From: Hysterangium stoloniferum
Taxonomy: Eukaryota > Basidiomycota > Agaricomycetes > Hysterangiales > Hysterangiaceae
DNA length: 64,000 nt
Reading direction: 5' to 3'
Assembly (NCBI GenBank): GCA_015178975.1
Contig: WHVD01000042.1
Span: 363,501 to 427,500, forward strand
Each line of letters starts with the position of its first letter. Position 1 is the stretch's first letter. Under the pieces are notes generated by a model. It was not told where the DNA came from. It worked only from the letters and a program-made list of their open reading frames with translations, and searched no databases. Both the position numbers and the translations under genes were made by a program. Positions 10,418 to 20,853 of this stretch are shown in pieces.

Positions 10418-12713
10418 TCACCAACGCGACCGAATCCGAACAGGAAGTGGTCCTTTAACCAGAATGAAATTATCTTTCAAGTCACGCTCCCATTGCAACA
10501 AGTCATATTTTGGCGCAAACTCGACCTCAAACCTCTGAATGAGAGAACAAATGACGGTGCGAAGTTCGAAGAGTGCCAGATTCTTTCCAACGCAGCTGGT
10601 GGGTCCTGTAAATAATGATTTGTAGGCAAATTAATATGCTGAAACAAGGGAAAGTTACTCGTACCGTAGCTGAAGGGGAAATATGCCGTTTGATCGAGTT
10701 CAAGGCCTGAACCTTTGTCTATCCACCGATCCGGATTGTATTGTTCTGGATCGGGTGAGAAATACCTCGGGTCGCGATGAACTAATCAGATGAGGTATCA
10801 AAATAGAGACTGTGAGTTAACCCATGGATAACATTACGTACCGCTGTACGAAGCAATTTGTACGGTGGTGCCCCCAGGAATCCATCTATGCCATAGTTAT
10901 CGAAAATGAGACGAAGCCGTTGAGAGCAGAAAACTCATAAGGCTTACTTCTCTGCAATCATGCAACCTCCACTACCACGCGGTAGGAGTCTGTGGATCCC
11001 GTTCGGAACAGCCGGTTGAAGTCTTAGCGATTCATTTCTAGGGGTTGGTAGTACAATTTAGTAGATGTCCGTTGTATCCTCACAGGAAATATTGTAACAA
11101 ACATAACGGCATTGAGATACTTCATGTCTGCAGTGCCAGCGCTCGTAAAAACGTCTGCACCACGTGGAAATTTCTCATCCACCTCCTTTTGTAGACGAGA
11201 ATAGACAGTACGATTGGCGAGTAGATAAAAGAATACGTTGGAGAGCGCTGTGCCGGTTGTATCGGAACCTTTGTCAATCTCAGTGTCTGCTGAAAGAGAA
11301 GATTCTGATGTCATACCAGCTACCATTACTAACGAAGACTCCGCTCTTAGAGTAGGATATGACTGTGACCCAGATCCAATTCCATCCTCGTCCAACTGTC
11401 CAGAGGTCAGAGGGTACTGGCGATAAAGACTGGACATTGCGGACCAAATAATAAAAAATGTCCTTCCTCATAGATCCATTCTCTATCCTAGATTGAATGC
11501 TGTCCGTAGCAAATTTCCGAAGCCTGCGCAGTGGTCCTGAAGCAGGCAATAGTTGGTAGAACGGGCCGGCCCAAGGTATTCCCCCAATGAGCTCTCGAAA
11601 CCTTCGAGCCAAAGAGATGGTCTGATTAAAGTATTAAAGCGATATGGTGTGTGTATATACCTTGTACTCATTCTTGTCAACTCTGTATAGCCATCAACAT
11701 CATACCCCCGTTGCAACAAATGGAATGCACCCCCAAATCTATGATAAAACAATCAGGCTCGAGAAACGACATGAAACAGAAGGTGGCAAGTACGCTAAGT
11801 CACCCATGAAGTCGAACCTAGACAATATCAGTTTGCATTTTTGGTTATTAATTCTGTTGAACATACGAAAAACACGATAGCCAGGAACCCAAATCGACGA
11901 CAGCACCTTGTCGCTTCTCTAAGGCGTCCGTGAGTTGTATGATACGGGCGGCGAGAGCATCGGAATATCCCTGTACAGCACTTGTATTCATACTCTTTTC
12001 CCATATTCGCTTCCTTTCGGCATGTTCCTGAGGATCCATTAGTTCAATGAGGCTGCCAGTAGTTCCAGGAATTTTCATTATGTCATATCCTGGAAGGGTG
12101 TGCACACAGTTATTAACGTATGTCAAAGCAGGCATGAAGGGAAATCATCGACCTACGTTCGCCTCTCCAGAAAGGTTTAATCGACATGACAATGTTCAGA
12201 GCTTGGGCGTCGCGGATGAAAACATGATTAGGTCCTTGAGAATTATCAATGTAGTCTGGCGCAGGGAACACGTAGATAACCTACCTGCTCGGACATGGGT
12301 GCCATACTTATCGTGTAGATACTTGTAGTAGATTTGCTGATTTCCGGTATATGCGATATATACTGCCCAGAGCCTTGTAATTCTACATATCAATGGTCCA
12401 GGAATGTGAGCTAAAGGATGGAATGGCGAGAGTCGGTATACGACCGTAGACAAGGAGAGACTCCCAAGATAAATAACAATAGATGTGATAAATGCCTTCA
12501 AGGGGATGTCGTACCAGGGATACAGACACAACGGGATAAGGCACGGGGGGAGAGTAAGTAAGCCGAGAATGACAAAAACCCTTCTTGGCTCAATTCTGCT
12601 GAATATCCCATGGCACAGCTAGAAATGTGTCAGACGAGGGAGGAATTCCCGTTTCTTCACCATTCACATACCACACCAACGATAAATGCTATGAACGGCA
12701 AACTGTACACCAT
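10418..12713 (-). CDS. Cytochrome P450 monooxygenase, multi-exon
   Basis: A complete-looking microsomal P450 of about 520 residues with roughly nine exons. The start at 12713 encodes a short hydrophobic exon (12672-12713), followed after a 53-nt intron by further membrane segments (CLYPWYDIPLKAF and next) and the proline-rich hinge HPLAHIPGP. Later landmarks on the minus strand: I-helix VAGSDTTGTAL split by a 48-nt intron near 11275-11325; K-helix ESLRLQP (E-x-x-R) near 11005; PDRW near 10730; and the heme loop FSYG / PTSCVGKNLA split by an intron, with the cysteine ligand near 10600. The C-terminus is VRIRSRW, stop 10418-10420. It resembles the large basidiomycete secondary-metabolism P450 families; the substrate is unknown. 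No breaks were seen. A truncated duplicate lies at 14690-15722. Confidence 0.87.
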
Positions 12714-13397
12714 TGGATGTATTGACTGGGACAAAATTCAGGGGATGCTACTAGCAGGAGACAAAGGTTGTCACAAAGTTCGATGACTGACGGCCGTTGA
12801 AAAGATAGTCTTCTTAGTGTTGCCGCCGGTCCAAGACGTCCGTTTTTCGCAGCGCTACCACGATTGCGAAAGCTACCTCAAATATTTACCTTTGGACCTT
12901 TTTAGTATATGTCTACACTTTTTATTATATCATGGGGTCCCTAAATTGCCCCTGAAGGCTGGGGCCGTGGGGCCGAGCCGGCATCACTTAGCCGGCAACC
13001 AAGTCTTGATTATATGAGACAACTTGTGACAGAAGCCTGTTACTATGGTTAAATCATATCCACAGCAACGTCTGAGACCTTCAGTTCGTTGTGACAGTGG
13101 GCGGCTATTGCATCGCCACCGGGCTTTTACACAACCCGAAGAGGAACGGGTTGTGTTCGCCGGAAGCAAATTACATGAGGGATACACAAGAATTATATAA
13201 GGGTAAGTGGAAGGGTGGGTGCAAAATGAACCTATCTCGAAGTCTTTGAAGACTATTGAATGCGAAAATGAGACGACTAGATGAAGCATATATATATACT
13301 CAATGGAGCAAAAGAGAGAAGAGAACAATGAAGCAGCTCAGGGGGAAACAAAGTGACACAAACCACAAAGCAATCAAGATCTATCTAAAGGGACGAG
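12714..13397. other. Intergenic: P450 upstream region
   Basis: About 680 bp between the P450 start and the 3' end of the next minus-strand gene. It has normal CpG content, so it is host sequence. No gene, tRNA or repeat was recognised. Confidence 0.5.
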
Positions 13398-13931
13398 TCA
13401 GTCCTCGTTCGGAGAACATGTCCAAATGATATTTTTGTCCAAATCAGCGAGGACTTGGTCCCCTGTGCCGACACTAAACCGAAAGGCAAGCCCAACAGAA
13501 ATTAGAAACACCCCAAGAAGTATTTCTAATATCCGCTTAGTCTGCGAGTTCTAAAGCTGAATCGTGTTTCACTTGGTAACTCACCATGACTAGTGTGAGT
13601 TGGCATATGAAGTCTGTTGTAATTTAGCTTACGTGTGCTCAAGGCTCGGGGATTATACCCCAAGGTAACAATGATACGATCGGGGTGTTCCCCATTTCAA
13701 AACTTGAACATTCTCGGGAGAACGTTTCTCAATGAATTTCAAAGGATATTCCGATATTAAGAATTTGAGTCTCAGCCCTGTGAGAAAGGAAGAAATGCTG
13801 GCGACTTTTGCATAACCACCATTTGATACTAGAGCCTCTCCATATAAGGCGAAAAAGAACAAGGAACGTCCAAACACCAAAGTGTAGATATAACTTATAT
13901 AACGTGAACGAGCCGAGTCACAGATGGTCAC
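13398..13931 (-). CDS. Unrecognised membrane-protein gene (C-terminal part)
   Basis: Two minus-strand coding blocks seem to belong to one gene. The first (13653-13931, 92 codons) contains LVFGRSLFFFALYGEALVSN and LRLKFLISEYPLKFIEKRSP. The last (about 13398-13545) reads as a hydrophobic helix, LEILLGVFLISVGLAFRF, followed by a short polar tail and a stop at 13398. An intron between about 13548 and 13655 is likely but its borders are not settled. The composition is normal for the host. I do not recognise the family. It could also be a decayed gene end, since the upstream exons are not obvious. Confidence 0.35.
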
Positions 13932-14189
13932 GCGTTGTCACCACAAAAGTAGATTGGTCTGAACAAAGGTTTGTCATTATCCCACATCCTTTTTATTTCA
14001 TTTATGATGTGCTGATTTTGTACACATCATAGTCTATTGTCCCATGTAGCAGCCCATATCTGCCACCATATAGGTGTCTCTCCATCGCATGTGATTACGG
14101 CCGGCTTTGCTTTAGACCGCAACATAGATGTTGCTTACCAAGCCGTAATGAAGAGGAAGACGACTCGTTTTCTCAGTCTGGGGATATAA
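13932..14189. other. Intergenic
   Basis: Host-like sequence with normal CpG. No gene or repeat was identified. The duplicated P450 block begins near 14190. Confidence 0.4.
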
Positions 14190-15722
14190 GCTTTTCCGAG
14201 AATGTTCGGGCTTTTGAAGGAGATTTTACATCTTCTAAAGACTTCTCTCGGCACTTCCCAAAATAAATTATATATATATTTATACTCAGGAAAAAAATTT
14301 ACAATGTATGAAATTTCCGGCGCAATTTCAAAAATTTGGGCATTCTTGGGGAATGCTTTATTTCTGCTTTCATGGATTCTAGAAAATCGAGAATTTCAAC
14401 TTCAGCACTGTATGTTCTCGGAACCGCTGTACGTTACTCTCATTCAGCGTGTTCTTCAGATCAACCTTTTTCTGTATTCATCGGCCACAATGAAAATATT
14501 AAAGTATCTGGAGCCGTCGACCACGGGCACAGCCTGCTAAGACGAAGATACAGATACTCTCCACCGAATGATTCCAACCTTTCATAGTTAGCTACAGTAT
14601 ACAGATGTATATCTTTAAAGGGTAATTCATTAAAACATAACAAATGAAAAAATTGCACACATCTCGATCCTCCTCTTCACCAGCGCGACCGAATCCGAAC
14701 AGGAAGTGGTCCTTTAACCGGAACAAGACAATCCTCCCAAGTCGCGCTCATATTGCGATAAATCATATTTGAGCGTAAACCCAAACCCGAATCTCTGAAT
14801 GAGAGAACATATGACGGTACGAAGTCCGCAGAGTGCGAGGTTCTTTCCGATGCAGCTGGTTGGTTCTGGAATAATGATTTGTATGAAAATTAATATGCTG
14901 AAACAAGGGAAAGCACTCGTATCGTAGCTGAAAGAGAAATATGCCGTTTGATCAAGTTCAAAGCCTGAACCTTTGTCCGATCCGGATTGTCTTGTTCTTC
15001 GTCGGGCGAGAAATACCACGGGTCGTGATGAACTAGTTAGGTTAGGTATCAAACTAGACACCGAGAGTTCATCTATGCACAGAGCTACATACCGCTATAC
15101 CAAGCAATGTGTACGGTGGTTCCTTCAGGAAGCCATCTATACCACAGTTTTCAGAAATTGACACGAGTCCGCTGATAGTAGTAGTAGGACTTTCTTCTCT
15201 GCGATCATGAGACCTCCACCACCGCGCGGTAGCAGTCTCTGGGCCTCATCGGAACAGCCGGTTGGAGTCTTAGCAATTCATTTATAGGGGTTAATAGTAC
15301 AATTTAGTAGATATCCGTTGTATGCTCACAGGAGATATTGTAACAACATCACCGCATTAAGATACTTCCAGAGCTACGTGGAAACTTTTCATCCACCTCC
15401 TTTTGTAGACGAAAATAGACAGTATGATTGGCGAGTAGATAAAATAATACGTTGGAGAGCGCTGTGCCGGTTGTATCGGAACCTTTGTCAATCTCAGTGT
15501 CTGCTGAAAGAGAAGATTCTGATGTCATACCAGCTACCATTGCTAACGAAGACTCCGCTCTTAGAATAGGATATGACTGTGACCCAGATCCAATCTCATC
15601 CTCGTCCAACTGCCCAGAGGTCAGCGAGTACTGGCCGAAAAGACTGGATATTCCGAACCGAATAATGAAAAAAGTCCTTCCTCGTATATCCACGCTCTAT
15701 CCTAGATTGAATGCTATCCGTT
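14190..15722 (-). pseudogene. Truncated P450 duplicate with its 3' flank
   Basis: A second copy of 10165-11520. Shared coding blocks on the minus strand: heme loop TSCIGKNLALCGLRTVICSL (near 14820-14860), the I-helix KGSDTTGTALSNVLFYLLAN (near 15440-15485) and SIQSRIERGYTRKDFF (near 15660-15720). The N-terminal half is absent; similarity stops at about 15722. Compared with the intact gene there is a deletion after the I-helix that removes the DMKYLNAV block, a loss of frame in the final exon after YERDL, and FSYD in place of FSYG before the heme loop. It is therefore a dead partial duplicate. The copies are diverged but easily alignable, so the duplication is not very old. Confidence 0.8.
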
Positions 15723-16705
15723 CCATTTTCCCGGTGGCAACCTTGTTCACACAGTCTAATAATAAACCTTGTCTCAGACTCTGTTATCCACATATTCCAA
15801 CACTCCTCCTCAGCATGGACAACAGTTATGAGCTCCTCTTCATGTGTGGGAGAATGAATTGGGACTGAGAGAAAATTGAAGATTGGTAAACTTTGTCAAT
15901 TTGAGAGGTTTCACAAATATTGACACATTTGTAGATGCAATGCAGAATCATCTGTAAAGCACTCAGTTATATGGATGCAATAATTGGTGCAAACAAGCAG
16001 AGGAATGGTGCTGAAAGTGACTGCCAGGGTAATATGGAATGGCATTGCAAAACTATGAGAGCTGTTGAACACTGGATGAGATGTTAGAGCAGGTGGAAAC
16101 AATAAGTAAGCATCTGACTGTTGTGTTAGGATCAGGATTTCTGCCAGGCCCTGGATCCCATCCCATATGTAGTACTTCTCTCTGTTGTCCAGGATGATCA
16201 TCACTGGACTCCATTTGGATATCTTGGACCTCTAGATGCTTGAAGATTTCTTGTTCCAATCTACCTCTGAGACTGTTTGACATGCATCCATTCATCTGTT
16301 TATTGGTTTCCTAGCCTTGTTCCTATTCCATCTTCATCCTTATTCCTATGGTGTGTATTGTGACTTCTCATCCATGCCTCTGTACCTTGTTCCACAAGGC
16401 TCCACTCACACTTGGACCTCAACCAATTGATGGTGCTTGATAAAAGGAGTGGATTGGTGCAATTTTCTGTGTGATTACATAATATGTCTCAAATTTTCAA
16501 GGTCAGAAAATTGCTCCACAGCCACAATGTAGCAGATGCCAAACACATTTTTGGATACTTAGTTAATACAATTTATTTTAATAATAGTGTGAGGTTATTG
16601 AAAATTTTTCCAAGTACTGTAATTTTCTGCCCAATTTCCTCATTAAATGGTGGTATCTTTAGTGACTTGGTACATTAGCTACATATTGTGTACTGCTGTG
16701 GGTCC
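15723..16705. repeat. Old decayed repeat, CpG-poor
   Basis: From about 15790 the sequence loses CpG and becomes transposon-like. Minus-strand fragments at 15911-16295 (for example SLRGRLEQEIFKHLEVQDIQ) look like former coding sequence but match nothing I recognise. It probably continues at 17659-18039, because solo LTR A (16706-17653) is inserted between the two. Confidence 0.4.
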
Positions 16706-17653
16706 TGTTAAGGGACATGCAGGCTCATGAAGGGTTTCCAGAGAAACCTGTGGATAATCTGGAGAAACCTGTGGATAATCTGGAGAAACCTGTGGATAAT
16801 CTGGAGAAACCTGTGGATAATCTGGAGAAACCTGTGGATAATCTGGAGAAACCTGTGGATAATCTGGAGAAACCTGTGGATAATCTGGAGAAACCTGTGG
16901 ATAATCTGGAGAAACCTGTGGATAATCTGGAGAAACCTGTGGATAATCCGGTAAGACTTGGCTTCAGCTTATAGGCTGCACCCTCATGAGATTGTGGTGT
17001 CCAATTTCAAACAGGCAGATGGAAAACCTGGGGAATCCAGGAGTAGTCAATAGGTTGATAGGTCAGGAGGCCAGTCAGAAAGCCTGCAGGCTCTGACAAG
17101 GTCGATAGCATTGTGTTTCAAAGATGTGAGATGGGGATAGAGTAGGATATACTGTATGCTAAGTTAGTGGGGGAGAACTAGGTTGATTTTCTGACTGGAT
17201 TGTATGTACAACATTAGCTAGACTATATAGACTGTGGAATGTATGCAATATCAAATCCAGTAAAATGAAGATCAAAACAAGTAATCATGAAACAAGATGA
17301 GTAAACACCAAACTAGGTGTTAGGGATGGAATGGAATGGGAGCAGGGTGCAAAACATGACAGGTCATTTGACCATAATGGGAATGGGGCTCTGTTAGAGA
17401 GCTGATGGGTTGTCCAGGCAGAGGGCTAGTGCATGAGACAGAGTTGGATATAGACAGGTTCAATGTGTGCCAGTCCTGGCAGGCACTCCAGTTGTGACTG
17501 TACTTGGGTACCATATAGAGGGTCAGGTGCATACAGTATACAGCAGGGTCTGGATGCTGGTGGGTTTTCCAGTTAACTGTAACCTGGTGGGTATAGAGAG
17601 TTGGGTGCATGTAGGATGGGGTCCAGAGCCTGGTGGGTTTTCTGGTCCTAACA
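16706..17653 (-). mobile_element. Solo LTR, family A, with expanded minisatellite
   Basis: Runs TGTTAAGGGACATG to TCTGGTCCTAACA, flanked by the perfect duplication GGTCC (16701-16705 and 17654-17658). It is longer than other A copies because a 21-bp segment near one end is repeated ten times (16741-16950). The shared stem-loop motif follows at 16954-16988. CpG is largely lost, so it is an older copy. Confidence 0.92.
16741..16950. repeat. 21-bp minisatellite, 10 copies
   Basis: Ten head-to-tail copies of a 21-bp unit (GAGAAACCTGTGGATAATCT plus G), nearly identical; only the last unit differs at its end. Read in one frame it gives the heptapeptide EKPVDNL ten times, but this lies inside an LTR and is not a gene. 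Other A copies have a single unit at the same place (for example near 212-232), so the array grew in this copy. Confidence 0.95.
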
Positions 17654-17658
17654 GGTCC

Positions 17659-18039
17659 ATAGTTAATATCAGTGAACCTTTGTCCACTCATTTGTGTCTG
17701 TGTCTGTGTCTGAGCTCCTGCACATTTAGTGCTTCACATCCACCTCCCTTCTTCATTCTAACAAATGGTTTTCTCTTAAAGAAGAAGAGGGCTGCTTTAC
17801 AACAGGAAAAACAAGCCCATGGAACCTCACTTGAAATCCATGAGTCTGGAAGTGAATATAATCCTAGCAATAGTAGCTCTACTGCTGGCAGTGGGGTGGT
17901 GGGGGATACAGAGAATACATCAGACCCATGCATGTTACAAGATATTTCCATGCAGGAAGTTTATCAGAGAACAGACCATTTTGATTTAGAGACTGAGGCC
18001 AATTAATTGGAGTCTCTTACTGGGTTGGAAGGGCTTTAT
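17659..18039 (+). repeat. Decayed coding-like fragment
   Basis: CpG-poor sequence between solo LTR A and a B-family LTR. A plus-strand open stretch (about 17740-18006) is serine-rich and polar (for example KKKRAALQQEKQAHGTSLEI). It probably continues the old repeat 15723-16705. No family recognised. Confidence 0.35.
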
Positions 18040-18554
18040 TGTTATGATCCATTCCTGGATATTTCAATATTCCAATATTCCAATGTATTCTCTGCCTCTG
18101 GAAACTGACTAATCTCCAGACATACTGAACTTTGCTCTTGTTCCATATTTGGTAACTTGTCCATTGACAAGTATTCATTCCTTTTCTTATTATGTCCCCA
18201 ATTCGGAACTTCTATCCTACTGTAATCCATTCTTATTGTGATCTCAATTTGTAGTACAATAGCCAGAGAGTCTATATTAGTTTCCACACATTTGTACTTC
18301 ACCTTAGATCTGATATCAACTTATGTAGTTAGCTTATTCCTCGTCTCTCTGTGTACACTTGATATTTGGAACTCTTCAGAACTCTGAATAAACTCTCTGA
18401 CACTTATCAGTTCTCTGAAATTAAGGACATCTGAGCATTTATGTAAGGGCACAGCACATAAGCTGAAGCCAAGTCCTGACCCTACCTGGAAGAATCTGAG
18501 TTCCCAGTTATTTCCTGATAGTTCTGGAATAAGTCCACAACATGGAACTTAACA
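18040..18554 (+). mobile_element. 5' LTR of element 2 (family B)
   Basis: Runs TGTTATGATCC to GGAACTTAACA. It includes the presumed RNA start AGATCTGATAT at 18306-18316 and the stem-loop motif at 18444-18477. Two bases after the LTR end lies the complementary 11-mer ATATCAGATCT (18557-18567), the self-priming PBS, and then the gag start CATCATGG, at which LTR A inserted. Confidence 0.88.
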
Positions 18555-19265
18555 GTATATCAGATCTCACACTTACAACTCACTCATCATGGTATTAAGC
18601 ATGGGGCTTATGGGCAGGTCTCTGGGGAAACCAGTGGAAGTTCTGGGGAAGGACTTGGCTTCAGCTTATGTGCTGCACCCTCACAAGATCATGTTGTCCA
18701 ACTTCAGACAGGAGTGGACCAAAAACCTGTGGGTTCTGAGAATACACAGGGAAAATTGCTAGAGAGATACTTAGTTGATTTTCTGATCAGATTGTATGTA
18801 CAGAAAGCTACTTGACTATATAGACTAAAAGACTATTGTACTACTGATTCAGAGATACAAAAAGATATAACAAGCATATGTTATGACCGTGTCACAACCC
18901 TATCAGTCCCGAGGTTATCACCACTTGTCAACGTTTCAAGTCACCATCTCGGAAACCATCGGCCCCGAAGCTGACGAATGTTTTCACAAAGATCAAACTC
19001 CGTTTACGCCCACGTCAAAATAACTCGTATTGTCTGGTCAAACTTTGATACGTCCCCTTTATTATGTTGATCCGTTCAATCTTATGCTTCGCATATGTCT
19101 ATCTATATTTGTAGTCCTTGAACTATTTCCTTTTATCGTAATCCCGCTCTCGGTTATCATCGGCCTCCGAACTAATCATAAACTTCCCGTTCCTAGTCAA
19201 GCTTATTGTTAATACCGTGTTCCGCCCTTCTCCCCATTAGTATTTTCCAGACGCCTGTTACTTGT

Positions 19266-19908
19266 TGTAAAGGGTATGCATATATGCATAATTGGACTAA
19301 GGAATAATAGTTGGATTATAGTACTTTATTATTTATCTTTTATTTTCTTTCTTTATATTCTTTCTATATTTCGAGCATACCTTTATTTTGTAGTTCGAAG
19401 CTTTGTGTATACGTATGGGCGCTCTCGGCGCCAAAAAGATAGACACTTTTACCCAGCAGACACCACCTCGTAAACGACCCAGACGTCAAATAGCGAGAGG
19501 TGTCAAGGGTAACGTCTCAACTACCTTTAAAGGTAGTATCCTCTTGCATACTAATGAACTTTGGACTCGAACCGCGAAGGTCGAGTTCCAATCTAAGGTC
19601 TTTGTGCTAGTCAACATTATAGTCGACTTGCGCTATTATTTCTTTACTCTAGATATTCAGCTTCGCGTTGATTATCTATTTTACATCTAGCTACGAGTTG
19701 TACCGTGAAGGTCAACTCTTTCATTCTTTCATTCTAGCCGTCAAGAGCAACTGTACAGTTGCTCTTGTGATGCGTAGCGTGTCTTCTTACTAGTACTCCT
19801 TGTCTAGTAATCTACGGTATTGTACTGTACGGTCAATACCTGCTAATAGTAGTTGAATAAACACTAGTCTTCGTATATTGAATGGTCAGAATCTATCGAC
19901 TCTTCACA
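19266..19908 (+). mobile_element. Solo LTR, family H, nested in LTR C
   Basis: A 643-bp insertion TGTAAAGGGTATGC to GACTCTTCACA, flanked by CTTGT (19261-19265 and 19909-19913). Other copies are at 31827-32464, 40714-41121 and 50825-51438. The internal parts of this family are not in the window, so Copia or Gypsy origin is open. Confidence 0.9.
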
Positions 19909-20161
19909 CTTGTATATGAACCCGCTGTAGTTGTAGTCACTAGGCAATCAGAATATCGACTCAGAATACCCTCATACGCCTGTATCAGTCTCATACTAAG
20001 AATCCCCCCATCCGCCTTCGCGTGCGCTCACCCACTCCTGGCCCCGACCCCTTGGCCTGACGCTCGACTTGTCCTTCGATTCCGATCGGTATCACACAGA
20101 AAGGTACTCATTAGGATTAGTCTTCGCCTGCCCGAAATTTAAGGACACCCTATGGATATTT

Positions 20162-20195
20162 GCGAGGGCGCAGCACATAAGCTGAAGCCAAGTCC
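20162..20195 (+). promoter_or_regulatory. LTR-shared stem-loop motif (representative copy)
   Basis: The segment pairs as GGC-G-CAGC, loop ACATAA, GCTG-AA-GCC, and is followed by AAGTCC. Plus-strand copies in the sense orientation: 6354, 18444, 20162, 20728, 28290, 28462, 33472, 40381 and 46052. Copies on the minus strand: 238, 4347, 16954, 18651, 30732, 39247, 40605, 47727 and 51540. Families A, B, C and L all carry it, 60-190 bp from the LTR 3' end, while most of the surrounding LTR sequence differs. Loop variants (CTATAA, ACATAA) keep both stem halves. It lies downstream of the TATA boxes, so it should be in the RNA leader. Confidence 0.75.
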
Positions 20196-20297
20196 TTCCG
20201 ATCGGTCCCTGTCGGCCACCGACATTAGTCAGTTTTCAGTTCTTAACAGCATACAATAACACAATAACCCAGATGTCAAACAGGCAAGGATGGATTG

Positions 20298-20853
20298 TGT
20301 TACGACCCATTCCCAGATGTTTCAATATCCGACTTCCAATCTCTGACTATGGAACATCATAGTTACCGTATCATCCACGTTCTTCCCTTGTTCCACATTT
20401 GGTAATTTGTCCGTTGACAAGTATTCACTCGTTTGTTTGTTGTATTCCCATTTCGGAATATTGTCTCCCTAATATGTCTTATTGTATTTCCGTTTTAAGA
20501 ACACTTCCATTTCCATCTTATTATGGTCTTAGTTTGTAGTACAATAACGAGTAGACTTATATTAGTTTCCGCAAATTTGTACTTTACCTTAGATCTGATA
20601 TCGACTTAGTTTCTTATTCCTTCTTCTGTCTTTCTGTACGCTCGATATTCAGAACTCTTCGGAACTCTGAATATCCATATCTTCCATCGTAAGTTTCATT
20701 TCTGAAATTAAGGACTTGAGCGTTTGCATAGAGGTGCAGCACATAAGCTGAAGCTGACGTCCTGACCCTATCCGATAGTTCCCGACTTCCCGGTGACTTT
20801 CCAATAGTTCCGGAATAAGTTCCCGACACGGCACTTAACAGTATATCAGATCT
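20298..20853 (+). promoter_or_regulatory. 5' LTR promoter and self-priming PBS of element 1
   Basis: A TATATTA box lies near 20551-20557. About 35 nt on is AGATCTGATAT (20591-20601), the presumed RNA 5' end. Two bases after the LTR end (20840) lies ATATCAGATCT (20843-20853), its exact complement. This 11-nt pairing and 2-nt gap match the Tf1/sushi self-priming design; no tRNA complement is needed. The stem-loop motif at 20728-20762 falls in the transcribed leader. Confidence 0.7.

Larger units (their letters stand above)
18879..20248 (+). mobile_element. Solo LTR, family C, carrying nested LTR H
   Basis: Runs TGTTATGACCGTG to CAGTTCTTAACA with the perfect duplication GCATA (18874-18878 and 20249-20253). 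Without the nested H copy it is about 722 bp. The stem-loop motif is at 20162-20195. It is the best preserved C copy. Confidence 0.93.

Noticed and set aside
16741-16950. CRISPR-like regular repeats
   Set aside because: The units are contiguous with no spacers, and the genome is eukaryotic.
16717-16974. 85-codon ORF with ten EKPVDNL repeats
   Set aside because: It lies inside a solo LTR and comes from the 21-bp minisatellite.
17467-18006. 179-codon ORF
   Set aside because: It crosses the end of a solo LTR and its target duplication into decayed DNA, so it cannot be one gene.
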